From Methanomethylovorans hollandica DSM 15978 (GTDB lineage Archaea > Halobacteriota > Methanosarcinia > Methanosarcinales > Methanosarcinaceae), in assembly GCF_000328665.1 (NCBI RefSeq), contig NC_019977.1, positions 310,001-374,000 of the forward strand: a DNA stretch of 64,000 bases, in the 5' to 3' direction. Both the position numbers and the translations under genes were made by a program. This document shows positions 55,943 to 64,000 of the stretch, piece by piece. Under the pieces are notes generated by a model. It saw only the letters and a program-made list of their open reading frames with translations. It made no database searches and was not told where the DNA came from. Numbering within the stretch: position 1 is the first letter of the stretch; every line of letters starts with the position of its first letter.

Positions 55943-56420
55943 GGTCTTCACTTTTGTTATGAAATATTGTTAACTCTGTGTTCATTTCTATAATAACAGA
56001 TTATCAACATACTCCTCAATTCTCACCCACATATTTGCTTCAATGTGTTCCATGAGTGTATTTACATATGTGAAATCTAGGTTTTAACTCTTTTTATGCT
56101 CTGATAGTACTTGGTTGATCTCATTAAATCCTGTAAGTGGGTTTGATTTCCCTCACTTTCATTTTAGATCCTTAAAATATTAACATACAATCATTTAACT
56201 GCTATCTGTATATAATAGTTCTTATTTGAAAATCGAATTTAAATAAAGATCACTAAAAAAATCAATATCAATAGCCCAAAGTTGGCACTTATCTTCATAT
56301 ACATGAAATTAACATTATTGTTGTCCCAATAATTCAAAGCAGGTAAATAAGAGGTCTATGTGATTAAGACCGAATTTTACAATGTACTAGAAAACTCTTG
56401 GACAAAACTGGTGGTAAAAG
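55943..56420. other. Intergenic region between the Msr gene and nadC
   Basis: A 478-base AT-rich gap with divergent flanking genes. No protein gene or RNA was recognised; TA-rich elements near 56220 might be promoters. Confidence 0.5.
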
Positions 56421-57245
56421 ATGCTTAACAGTGAATTGGAACGTTTCATTCAGGAAGACCTTGGTCCATATGACCTCTCATGTACCCTTGTTCCAGAGAG
56501 GGAAGTGGAAGCTTTTATCTTGGCTAAGGAATACTGTACTCTGGCAGGCATTGATGTTGCAATGTCTATATTTAAATACTTTGGTTTGCAGGCTGTGCCA
56601 TCACATAGTGATGGTGACCAGGTACAGGCCGGAAACACAATAATCTCTCTCAGAGGAAGTTCTGTATCGATTTTAAGAGCAGAGAGACTCTCCTTGAACT
56701 TTTTAGGTCATCTCAGTGGCATTGCCACTATGACAAGTAAATGTGTGCAGATCGTCAGGTCGTTTTCGGACACAAGGGTTGCCTGTACCCGTAAGACAAT
56801 ACCTGGGATGCGTAGCCTGGAAAAGATGGCTGTTGTTGCTGGTGGGGGCGATACACATAGGTTCAGCCTGTCTGACTGTATCATGCTCAAGGATAACCAC
56901 ATCACGCTAATGGGTTTTGAAGCAGCCATAAGCGAAGCAAAGAAGAGGGCGAGTTTCACCCAGAAGATCGAGGTAGAGGTAGAGTCCATGGAAGAAGCTT
57001 TATTGGTGGCCAGGATGGGTGTGGATATTATCATGCTTGATAACATGAGTCCCACAGAGGTACTGAGGACTGTCCAGAAAATCAAAAAAGAAGGGTTAAA
57101 AGAACATGTGATCATTGAGGTATCAGGTAATATTACTATTGAGAACCTTGAAGAATACGCAAAGACGGGTGTTGATGTGATCTCCATGGGTTCGCTTATC
57201 CATGCTGCACGATGGATAGACCTTAGTATGGAGTTCTCTGCATAA
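56421..57245 (+). CDS. nadC: Nicotinate-nucleotide pyrophosphorylase (quinolinate phosphoribosyltransferase)
   Basis: NadC turns quinolinate and PRPP into nicotinate mononucleotide, completing de novo NAD synthesis started by NadX and NadA at 20-22 kb. The 274-residue protein has RAERLSLNFLGHLSGIAT, the active-site TRKTIPGMRSLEKMAV, GGGDTHRFSLSD, LKDNHI, and the closing DVISMGSLIHAA. ModD-type paralogues differ in these motifs, so NadC is the better call. Confidence 0.93.
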   Translation: MLNSELERFIQEDLGPYDLSCTLVPEREVEAFILAKEYCTLAGIDVAMSIFKYFGLQAVPSHSDGDQVQAGNTIISLRGSSVSILRAERLSLNFLGHLSGIATMTSKCVQIVRSFSDTRVACTRKTIPGMRSLEKMAVVAGGGDTHRFSLSDCIMLKDNHITLMGFEAAISEAKKRASFTQKIEVEVESMEEALLVARMGVDIIMLDNMSPTEVLRTVQKIKKEGLKEHVIIEVSGNITIENLEEYAKTGVDVISMGSLIHAARWIDLSMEFSA

Positions 57246-57410
57246 TAATATTGATATTTGTGGAGGATATCGTTTCTTCAATAAATTTAGGAATTTACAA
57301 TACCCGGGATCATGAAATAGTATACATAATTACAGCATTAATTCTTCATTTCATATCTGGGACAGGTCTGATAGCAGAGTATTTGAGTGCAGAGATAGTT
57401 GAGTTCTTGC

Positions 57411-57857
57411 ATGGAGTATACTACAGGTACTATTGGCAGGGTCTTTTTCCTGCGTGTTGATCATGGTGAAGATCTGATCGAGGCATTGCAAACAGTTTCA
57501 CGAAAAGAGAAAATAAGATCTGCTTTTTTCTTTCTGCTGGGTGCAATTGAAAAGGGAGAGCTTGTTTCAGGTCCAAGGGATGCTTGCGTACCTCCTGTTC
57601 CCATGTGGGTCAAAATAGACACTCCTCATGAAATCATAGGCATAGGTAATGTTTTTTACGAAGGGGAGGATCCCAAGGTACATCTGCACTGCAGTATAGG
57701 CAGGGATGAAATCGTCAGGACCGGTTGCCTGAGGAATAATAGTAAAGCATTTATGGTAAATGAAGTCTTCCTTCTCGAAATATCAGGGATGGTCGCAACA
57801 AGGGTTAATGATAGTATAAAAGGTTACTCACCGGTGACATTTGGGGAAAACATTTAA
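57411..57857 (+). CDS. PPC-domain (DUF296) protein
   Basis: This 148-residue protein is a PPC/DUF296 fold: GRVFFLRVDHGEDLIEALQ, AFFFLLGAIEKGELV, and KVHLHCSIGRDE with the metal-ligand-like His pair. In plants this domain links to AT-hook proteins; archaeal stand-alone forms have no settled role. ATG 57411 is preferred to a TTG upstream. It follows nadC at 166 bases. Confidence 0.82.
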   Translation: MEYTTGTIGRVFFLRVDHGEDLIEALQTVSRKEKIRSAFFFLLGAIEKGELVSGPRDACVPPVPMWVKIDTPHEIIGIGNVFYEGEDPKVHLHCSIGRDEIVRTGCLRNNSKAFMVNEVFLLEISGMVATRVNDSIKGYSPVTFGENI

Positions 57858-58060
57858 CAGACTAACAGAATATTTTCTATCAGAGCTTTTTCATGTCTTT
57901 CAAATGCCTGAATTTTTCTTTCATTTCTTTATTTTTCTGCCGGATATCTGCTGCAAAGGCAAGCGATAGAATTAGCTTCTGTTTTGCCGACTTCCAGATT
58001 TTGCAACAATTAGATTATTTCTTCACCTATTTTAGTTCAAAAGGAAACGCTTACAATAAA

Positions 58061-58071
58061 CAATATATACA
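58061..58071 (+). promoter_or_regulatory. TATA box for enolase
   Basis: AAACAATATATACAC near 58066 lies about 47 bases before ATG 58113; transcription would start near 58092, just before the GGAGGTGG ribosome site. Confidence 0.6.
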
Positions 58072-58112
58072 CTAATAGCTTTTTATGGGATAGAACATGG
58101 AGGTGGAACTGG

Positions 58113-59390
58113 ATGGTTTACATTGCTGATGAACGTAAGTACAAGATAGAAAGGGTGCATGCTAGAGAGATCCTTGATTCACGAGGAAACCCCACGGTAG
58201 AAGTGGATGTTTATACTGGCTGCGGTTTTGGACGTGCCAGTGTTCCCTCGGGTGCTTCCACCGGTACCCATGAGGCTATTGAGCTGAGGGATAAGGAGGC
58301 AGACCGCTATAGAGGAAAAGGTGTTCTTGACGCGGTAGACAACGTGAACACCACTCTTGAAAGTGACCTGGTGGGAATGGACGTTCGCCACCAGCGCGGC
58401 ATTGATGCTCTCATGATAGCCCTGGATGGTACTGATAATAAGATGACTTTAGGCGCGAATGCTATTCTGGGCGTTTCGATGGCAGTTGCAAAGGCAGCTG
58501 CGGATTCCCTGAACATTCCTCTGTACAGGTATCTTGGAGGTAATAACGCATATAATCTTCCTGTTCCTACAATGAATGTCATAAATGGCGGTAAACATGC
58601 AGGTAATGACCTTGCGATCCAGGAATTCATGATTCAGCCAAAAGGTTCTGATGCTTATGGCGAAGCCCTGAGGATGGGAGCTGAGACTTATCATGCTTTA
58701 CGGAAGATACTTGAAGATAAATATGGTGCTTCAGGAACGAACGTTGGGTATGAAGGCGGGTATGCTCCACCACTATCCATGACCACAGATGCCCTTGATG
58801 CCCTGATGAGCGCAATAGATGAGGCAGGCTATACAGAATCAGATATAACTATTGGTATCGATGCTGCTGCATCTGAGTTCTTTGAAGGTGAAGCATATTC
58901 TATCGATGGTAAGTTACTTGACGGCGGAGAACTTACTGATTTCTACCTCGAATTGATAGACAGCTACCCTATCATCTATATAGAGGACCCTTTCCATGAG
59001 GAAGCTTTCGAGGATTTTGCAAACCTGACATCTGAGGCGTGGGAGACCCTTATTGTGGGTGATGATCTGTTCGTGACCAATACTAATCGTCTTGCAAAAG
59101 GTATTGAAATGGGTGCTGCAAATGCCCTGCTTTTGAAAGTGAACCAGATCGGTACAATCTCTGAAGCTTTTGATGCTGCGACTCTTGCAAACCGCAATGG
59201 ATATGCTGTGGTGGTCAGTCATCGTTCTGCAGAGACCGAGGACACTACCATTTCAGATATTTCGGTGGCTATCGGAGCAGATCTCATTAAGACGGGAGCT
59301 CCTGCACGCAGTGAACGTACTGCAAAGTATAACCAGTTGCTAAGGATAGAGGAAGACCTTGGAGACATTGCCAGATACGTGCAACTCTAA
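58113..59390 (+). CDS. eno: Phosphopyruvate hydratase (enolase)
   Basis: Enolase interconverts 2-phosphoglycerate and phosphoenolpyruvate. The 425-residue protein has AREILDSRGNPTVEVDV, SVPSGASTGTHEAIELRD, GDDLFVTN, LLKVNQIGT, SHRSAETED and the Lys in DLIKTGAPARSER. GGAGGTGG lies 8 bases before the ATG, one of the strongest in the window. Confidence 0.97.
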   Translation: MVYIADERKYKIERVHAREILDSRGNPTVEVDVYTGCGFGRASVPSGASTGTHEAIELRDKEADRYRGKGVLDAVDNVNTTLESDLVGMDVRHQRGIDALMIALDGTDNKMTLGANAILGVSMAVAKAAADSLNIPLYRYLGGNNAYNLPVPTMNVINGGKHAGNDLAIQEFMIQPKGSDAYGEALRMGAETYHALRKILEDKYGASGTNVGYEGGYAPPLSMTTDALDALMSAIDEAGYTESDITIGIDAAASEFFEGEAYSIDGKLLDGGELTDFYLELIDSYPIIYIEDPFHEEAFEDFANLTSEAWETLIVGDDLFVTNTNRLAKGIEMGAANALLLKVNQIGTISEAFDAATLANRNGYAVVVSHRSAETEDTTISDISVAIGADLIKTGAPARSERTAKYNQLLRIEEDLGDIARYVQL

Positions 59391-59448
59391 TTTTTCTCTT
59401 TCACCTTTTTCTTTGTTTCATTTTTATTTTTAAGGGGCAGGTGAGTTA

Positions 59449-60072
59449 TTGATAGAATCAGCGCAACTTCTCTATTTTATTGCTGCCTCTGTTGCCCTAA
59501 CTTTACTTCCTGGCCCAGATATTCTTTTTGTTCTTTCCATCAGTATTTCACAGGGAAAAAAAGCTGGAATGGCAACAGCATCGGGTCTGTGTACCGGATT
59601 GCTGTTCCATACCACTGCAGCAGCACTTGGTATATCTGCCATTGTGTATGGATCTGCACTTGCATTTACAATTGTAAAATATGCTGGTGCTCTTTATCTG
59701 ATCTACCTGGCTTTTAAGGCAATAAAAGAAAGTGGAAGTTTCTTGTCATCTTTTGAAATTACAGAAACTGATGTGTATCTTCTTTATAAAAGAGGCATTG
59801 TAATGAACATTTTGAATCCAAAAGTTTCACTTTTTTTCCTTGCGTTCCTTCCACAATTCGTAAATACAGGTTCCGCAAACATACCTCTGCAAATGATATT
59901 TCTGGGAATCGTTTTCCTTATCCAGGCGTTGTTCATATTCTTCCTGGTATCAATATTTGCAGGGCTTATTGGTTCCAGGATCATGGCAATGCCAAAAGCT
60001 GGAAAATATGTAAATTGGGCAAAAGCAGGCATATTTTCAATAATAGGACTTGAATTGGCTCTTTCCAGTTGA
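59449..60072 (+). CDS. LysE/RhtB-type amino acid exporter
   Basis: This 207-residue protein has about six membrane helices and the family motif LLPGPDILFVLSISISQGKKAGMATASG near the N-terminus, then YLIYLAFKAIKES and MNILNPKVSLFFLAFLPQF. Such proteins export amino acids or similar solutes. The start is TTG 59449 with a GGTG element upstream; the ATG in frame would cut off the first helix. Confidence 0.87.
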   Translation: MIESAQLLYFIAASVALTLLPGPDILFVLSISISQGKKAGMATASGLCTGLLFHTTAAALGISAIVYGSALAFTIVKYAGALYLIYLAFKAIKESGSFLSSFEITETDVYLLYKRGIVMNILNPKVSLFFLAFLPQFVNTGSANIPLQMIFLGIVFLIQALFIFFLVSIFAGLIGSRIMAMPKAGKYVNWAKAGIFSIIGLELALSS

Positions 60073-60185
60073 TGATCCTCGATAAAACATATTTTTTTCT
60101 TCATGCACAAGGATGTAATCCTGCAAACCAGGTACGATATTTTATGAACAATAATCATTTTTAACGATTATGTTCAATACCTTGC

Positions 60186-60596
60186 ATGAAGGTTGTGATC
60201 GAGACTCCAAAATACAGTTTTTTTAAATATAACAGGTCAGGAGAACACTACATAAAGGTATTTTTCTCCCCGGTCCCTACCATATTTAACTATGGATATA
60301 TAGAGGGTATAAAAGGCGCCGATGGTATGGAGGTGGATGCGGTTGTTCTGGGTCCGCGGGTGACACAGGGTACAGTGATGGATTTCCCTCATTGCCACGG
60401 AGTTGTAAGGTTCATAGATGACTCTGTGAAGGATGATAAATATCTTTTCTATATTGATGGTTTTAACTCTTCACAGGTAATTTCCTTCTATTTTAAGGTA
60501 TATGCTCTCTTCAAAACCTTTGTATACATCATATCTAAAAAAAGGATATCAAAATGTAAGTTCCTGGGCATAGAACAGTTCGAAGATGGCGTTTGA
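60186..60596 (+). CDS. Degenerate inorganic pyrophosphatase-like protein
   Basis: This 136-residue protein resembles class A inorganic pyrophosphatase (PTIFNYGYIEGI; MEVDAVVLGP; DDSVKDDKYLFYIDG) but the metal-binding D-x-D-x2-D segment reads ADGMEVD, so one Asp is missing. The C-terminus is short and divergent. It may be a non-catalytic relative or have a different substrate. ATG 60186 is the natural start. Confidence 0.65.
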   Translation: MKVVIETPKYSFFKYNRSGEHYIKVFFSPVPTIFNYGYIEGIKGADGMEVDAVVLGPRVTQGTVMDFPHCHGVVRFIDDSVKDDKYLFYIDGFNSSQVISFYFKVYALFKTFVYIISKKRISKCKFLGIEQFEDGV

Positions 60597-60684
60597 TTTC
60601 TTTCTGTAGAAATGCTCATGAGTGCACCAGCATTTTGATAAGTATCAACAAAGTACAGTGTTGCAATTAACTGGTTAGGGGTAA

Positions 60685-62652
60685 ATGAAGGGCATGATCA
60701 ACTATCGGAAGAATGCAGAAATTGAGTGCATATGTAAAATATCGGATATAATAGCAAATAGTAATGATTTTAAATATGTAATGCAACAGACAGCGGAAGC
60801 ATTACCTTCCGGTTTTCAGTTCCCTTCCATTACTTGTATAAGAATAACGATAAACAACAGAACATTCAAAAACTCTCATTTCAAGATCACTCACAGGAAA
60901 CTTTCCTGTTCATGTACTGGTCAGGATTCAGCAGTTATATCTATTGAGGCTTTTTACCGGGAGGAACGGCCAGAGGCAGACGAAGGGCCATTTCTTTCAG
61001 GAGAGAAAACCATGCTCTTTTCAGTTTGCAACTGCTTAAAATGTTTCTATGAAAGGGTAGATATGCTGCAACTTTTAGCTGAAAGTGAGGAAAAATGTAA
61101 AGCTTTCATGAACAATGCTCTTGATGGAATGATGGTGCTGGATTTCAAAGGTAATATCTTGCTATACAACATGGCTTTAGCCAGGATGTTTGAAGTCGAT
61201 GATCCAAAGTCATCCATAGGCTACAGTATTCTTGAATATATTTGCGAAGAATATAAACTTAAGGCTATAAAAGACCAGCTGAATGTCATGAGGGGTAAAG
61301 GGGGCTATCTCAGCACATATAAAGTACGTTCAAGAAAAGGACGCGAATTCTGGGTGGAAGGTCTGGGAACGAAAATCCTCTATAATGATAATCTGGCTAA
61401 CATAGTTGTTATACGTGATATCACTGAGAGAATGGTTGCAGAAGAGAAACTAATATCTTATCGTCAAAACATAAACAAACTTGTGCTGGAGCGTAGCATC
61501 AATGTATCTTATGCAAACGAAAAATTAAAAGAAGACGTCAAAATATGGCAGCATATCAACCATATTTTAGTTCATGAAACAAATAAACTTTCTGAATATC
61601 TTGGTAGCATTGGGGTAATGGTAGTAGTCCTTGGCCAAGATTGTCATGTATCTTTCATAAACAAAAAAGGTTGTGAAATTCTTGGTTACAATGAGGATGG
61701 GATCGTTGGACAGGATTGGATAGAATCTTTCGTTCCTGACAATTATCGTGATCATACAAAAGATCTACTTCTAAAGTGCCTCAGCGGCAATTGTGTGACA
61801 AAATGTGAATATCCCGTGCTTAGATTTTATGGTGAAGATAGGATGATATTATGGGCAAATGTCCCTTTGGTAGATGAAAATGAGAATATCATAGGGATAG
61901 TCAGCACCGGTGAGGATGTTACGGATCTCAGGGATTCCCAGGAAGCACTTCAGCAATATGTTGACGATCTAAAAAAGAGCAATGAATTTAAGATGCTTTT
62001 TATTGATATTTTACGTCATGATCTGCTAAACCCTGCCACCATTATCAAAGGTTATTCCGAGCTTCTGCTGGAAAGAATAACAACAGATGAAGAAAAATCC
62101 ATTATTAAAACAATTTATGCTCAAAACGAGAATCTTATACAGATCATTAATACTGCTTCGATGTTAGGTAAACTTGAAAGCACTGATATGGTGAGTTTTG
62201 AGAATCTTGACCTGCTTGATCTGCTTAAGAAAGTTTCCAGCGGGTTTACACCACTGCTGGACAAAAAAGGTATAACAGTAGAGTATCCAGCAAGGGACAG
62301 TTGTCCGGCTGATGTAAACCCTATGATCGAGGAAGCCTTTTCTAATCTAATATCCAATGCTATCAAGTTCAGTCCCTATGGAGGCAAGCTTATTTTAGAC
62401 ATAGAGGATGCAGGACCTTCATGGAAAATAACGTTCACTGATTTCGGTATGGGGATCAGTGATGAGAACAAGGATGCTATATTCAGAAGATTTAAGCAGG
62501 TTTCCACTGAAGGGACTAAAGGAAGCGGGTTGGGTCTTGCTATCGTAAAGAAAATAATAGAACTTCACCATGGAGAAGTTGGTGTGTATGATAATCCTTC
62601 GGGTTCTGGTGCTGTTTTCTGGATAAAATTGAATAAAAGACAGTCTTTTTAA
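60685..62652 (+). CDS. PAS-domain sensor histidine kinase
   Basis: This 655-residue soluble kinase has an N-terminal region of about 130 residues with Cys, two PAS domains (about 140-255 and 300-420), an H-box FIDILRHDLLNPATII with His445, and an HATPase domain with N-box SNLISNAIKFSP, G1 FTDFGMGISDE and G2 GTKGSGLGLAIVKKI. It is complete and canonical, unlike the kinase at 33.6 kb. A response regulator is not adjacent. Confidence 0.9.
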   Translation: MKGMINYRKNAEIECICKISDIIANSNDFKYVMQQTAEALPSGFQFPSITCIRITINNRTFKNSHFKITHRKLSCSCTGQDSAVISIEAFYREERPEADEGPFLSGEKTMLFSVCNCLKCFYERVDMLQLLAESEEKCKAFMNNALDGMMVLDFKGNILLYNMALARMFEVDDPKSSIGYSILEYICEEYKLKAIKDQLNVMRGKGGYLSTYKVRSRKGREFWVEGLGTKILYNDNLANIVVIRDITERMVAEEKLISYRQNINKLVLERSINVSYANEKLKEDVKIWQHINHILVHETNKLSEYLGSIGVMVVVLGQDCHVSFINKKGCEILGYNEDGIVGQDWIESFVPDNYRDHTKDLLLKCLSGNCVTKCEYPVLRFYGEDRMILWANVPLVDENENIIGIVSTGEDVTDLRDSQEALQQYVDDLKKSNEFKMLFIDILRHDLLNPATIIKGYSELLLERITTDEEKSIIKTIYAQNENLIQIINTASMLGKLESTDMVSFENLDLLDLLKKVSSGFTPLLDKKGITVEYPARDSCPADVNPMIEEAFSNLISNAIKFSPYGGKLILDIEDAGPSWKITFTDFGMGISDENKDAIFRRFKQVSTEGTKGSGLGLAIVKKIIELHHGEVGVYDNPSGSGAVFWIKLNKRQSF

Positions 62653-63077
62653 TGTGAGGCACTTCGTCCTCGTTAACTATCATACATTCCATGCCAAAGG
62701 GCACTGCTTCCTTTAGCTTGATCATTATACTGAAAGCCTGCGAGTTTACACTGAGGTCATTTACATTTATTCTGGGTATGGTCCTGCTGCCGTAAATGCA
62801 ATCATATTTTGTGACCGCTATTTCTTCATCATTTTTCAATGTTCAGGCTGAAACGCTATACTGCTCATCCCTTGTTTCAGCGGTGCTTCACAGCACCATT
62901 TTCATGATCTCTTTATTAGGATCGATCTAGACTATTGATATTTTCTTTGTTTTAAGTGTGTTTCTTTTTTAAAGCAATGCCAGTGCCAGGTGGGTGGCAG
63001 CAGGTGCCATAAGGGAGCTTACTGGAGAAAAAGTGCAGCAGAAGCTACAATCCCGGAAAGAAAAGTGAGTTTTATAT
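62653..63077. other. Gap between a kinase and an ABC permease, with a possible gene remnant
   Basis: No full gene is seen. A short open frame at 62973-63068 reads like the end of a protein (ARWVAAGAIRELTGEKV...), and a minus-strand frame from 62839 into the kinase end has coding-like text but no family match. Confidence 0.45.
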
Positions 63078-64000
63078 TTATTCATATCGCAGTGCATCCA
63101 GTGGTCTCATCTGGGCAGCTTTCCAGGCAGGATATACACCGCCTGCAACACCTGTAAGTATGCCAAACCCTATTCCCACTATAATATAAGCTAAACTTGA
63201 TGGTGCGAAGAGATAGGATGCCTGTTTCATGATAAGCACGGTTATCAAAAATCCACCTCCAAAACTCAATATTCCTCCAATTAGGCTTGCAGCCGTTCCC
63301 AAAAACAGTGCTTCCAGCAGGAACATCTTGAGCACATCTTTTCTTGAAGCTCCCACCGCTTTCATTATGCCAATTTCGCGGGTGCGCTCCATGGTGGACA
63401 TGAGCATGACGTTAAGAATGCTCACCCCAGCCACAAGCAGGGAAATGGAGCTTATCCCCATCAGGAACAGGGAAATGTATCTGGAGATCTCATCAATACT
63501 TGAAAGGATCGTATTTGTCGCCAAAACGAACACTTCTTCATCTTTCTTGTTGAGCCTGTCCTCGAGGTCAGCTTTGACAATGTCTATCTCATCGATATCC
63601 TTTACCTGGATTATCACATTATTATAACCTTCATCTGTATCCTTATAGACCTTGATGAATGTCTGAGAATCCATAAAAACCGCACTATCGGCACTGATGT
63701 CAAAGCCCATGCCCCGCTCTTTAAGGATGCCTATTACTCTGAACTTAGTATCTTCTACGGTTATTTTTCCACCAATTTTGACATCAAGATCTTCTGCAAG
63801 TCGTGAACCTATCACACAATCCGAAGAGCCACGCTTGTACATGCGGCCTTTTTCCATCTGTACAAGAGTTAAAAGGTCATCACCTCCCATGCCATATACA
63901 TTCGCATAAGCATCCTTATTCTTGTATTCAGCTATTGAACCGCCGGAATGTATGGGTACCAGGTTCTCTATGCCAGCAACCTTATATATTTTTTCAACTT
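63078..64000 (-). CDS. MacB/FtsX-type ABC transporter permease (partial, 5' end off window)
   Basis: The frame is open to the right edge, so the N-terminus is missing. What is present is a MacB-type extracellular core (GSRLAEDLDVKIGGKITV; RVIGILKERG) and four-helix FtsX permease: SLLVAGVSILNVMLMSTMERTREIGIMKAVGASRKDVLKMFLLEA, then helices and YPAWKAAQMRPLDALRYE. The ATPase partner should lie to the right or adjacent. Confidence 0.9.
   Translation of the reverse strand, partial: VEKIYKVAGIENLVPIHSGGSIAEYKNKDAYANVYGMGGDDLLTLVQMEKGRMYKRGSSDCVIGSRLAEDLDVKIGGKITVEDTKFRVIGILKERGMGFDISADSAVFMDSQTFIKVYKDTDEGYNNVIIQVKDIDEIDIVKADLEDRLNKKDEEVFVLATNTILSSIDEISRYISLFLMGISSISLLVAGVSILNVMLMSTMERTREIGIMKAVGASRKDVLKMFLLEALFLGTAASLIGGILSFGGGFLITVLIMKQASYLFAPSSLAYIIVGIGFGILTGVAGGVYPAWKAAQMRPLDALRYE

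Noticed and set aside
56421-57245. ModD-type molybdenum-linked phosphoribosyltransferase
   Set aside because: The TRKTIPGMR, GGGDTHR and KDNHI motifs match NadC, and nadA/nadX are in the same window.

Overview
The window looks like chromosomal DNA of a methylotrophic methanogen of the family Methanosarcinaceae (Methanolobus, Methanomethylovorans or Methanococcoides type; the genus cannot be fixed from sequence alone). The evidence is a RamA corrinoid activase, an MtbA-type methylcobamide:CoM methyltransferase with a B12-binding corrinoid protein, an AtwA-like component A2 protein, archaeal ether-lipid enzymes (GGGP and DGGGP synthases), ribosomal protein L40e, archaeal GatCAB, NrpR, two Msr-type regulators and a disaggregatase-like surface protein. 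TATA boxes and Shine-Dalgarno sequences are of archaeal type.

Layout. 1-6.7 kb is a defence block: a type I restriction system (HsdR, a Schlafen/AlbA-type ATP-binding protein, and HsdS running off the left edge) and a solitary DNA methyltransferase. 6.7-22.2 kb is mostly housekeeping: NrpR, a phasin-like protein, AtwA, L40e with GGGP synthase, gatCAB, a siroheme sulfite-reductase-like ferredoxin protein, an insertion sequence, a HARP protein-only RNase P, DGGGP synthase, and nadA/nadX for NAD synthesis. 23.4-28.2 kb is one very large secreted protein: a beta-helix, seven almost identical PKD domains and two DNRLRE domains. 28.4-31.9 kb holds a NorD-like VWA protein and a formylglycine-enzyme-like protein.

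32-56 kb is a one-carbon metabolism and redox island bounded on its right part by two paralogous Msr regulators (38.7 and 55.2 kb). It contains a UroD-family methyltransferase with a small Cys-rich partner, a PAS/GAF kinase lacking a recognisable phospho-acceptor His, RamA, an aberrant MsrA, a flavin/iron-sulfur oxidoreductase whose cluster motif has Asp in place of one Cys, a corrinoid protein, MtbA, a membrane protein/ALDH/SDR set, and a cluster of DUF5714 protein, SAM methyltransferase, PaaK-like ligase, radical SAM protein with SCC repeats, a DVU_1557-like redox protein and another UroD-family methyltransferase. The last cluster is the best candidate for a poorly described system: it joins a radical SAM enzyme and a ligase of unknown product to a corrinoid/CoM-type methyltransferase.

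56-64 kb returns to general functions: nadC, a PPC-domain protein, enolase, a LysE-type exporter, a degenerate pyrophosphatase-like protein, a PAS histidine kinase with a normal H-box, and a MacB/FtsX-type permease cut by the right edge. No rRNA, tRNA or CRISPR array was found by eye. All functions were assigned by reading motifs; no database search was run.
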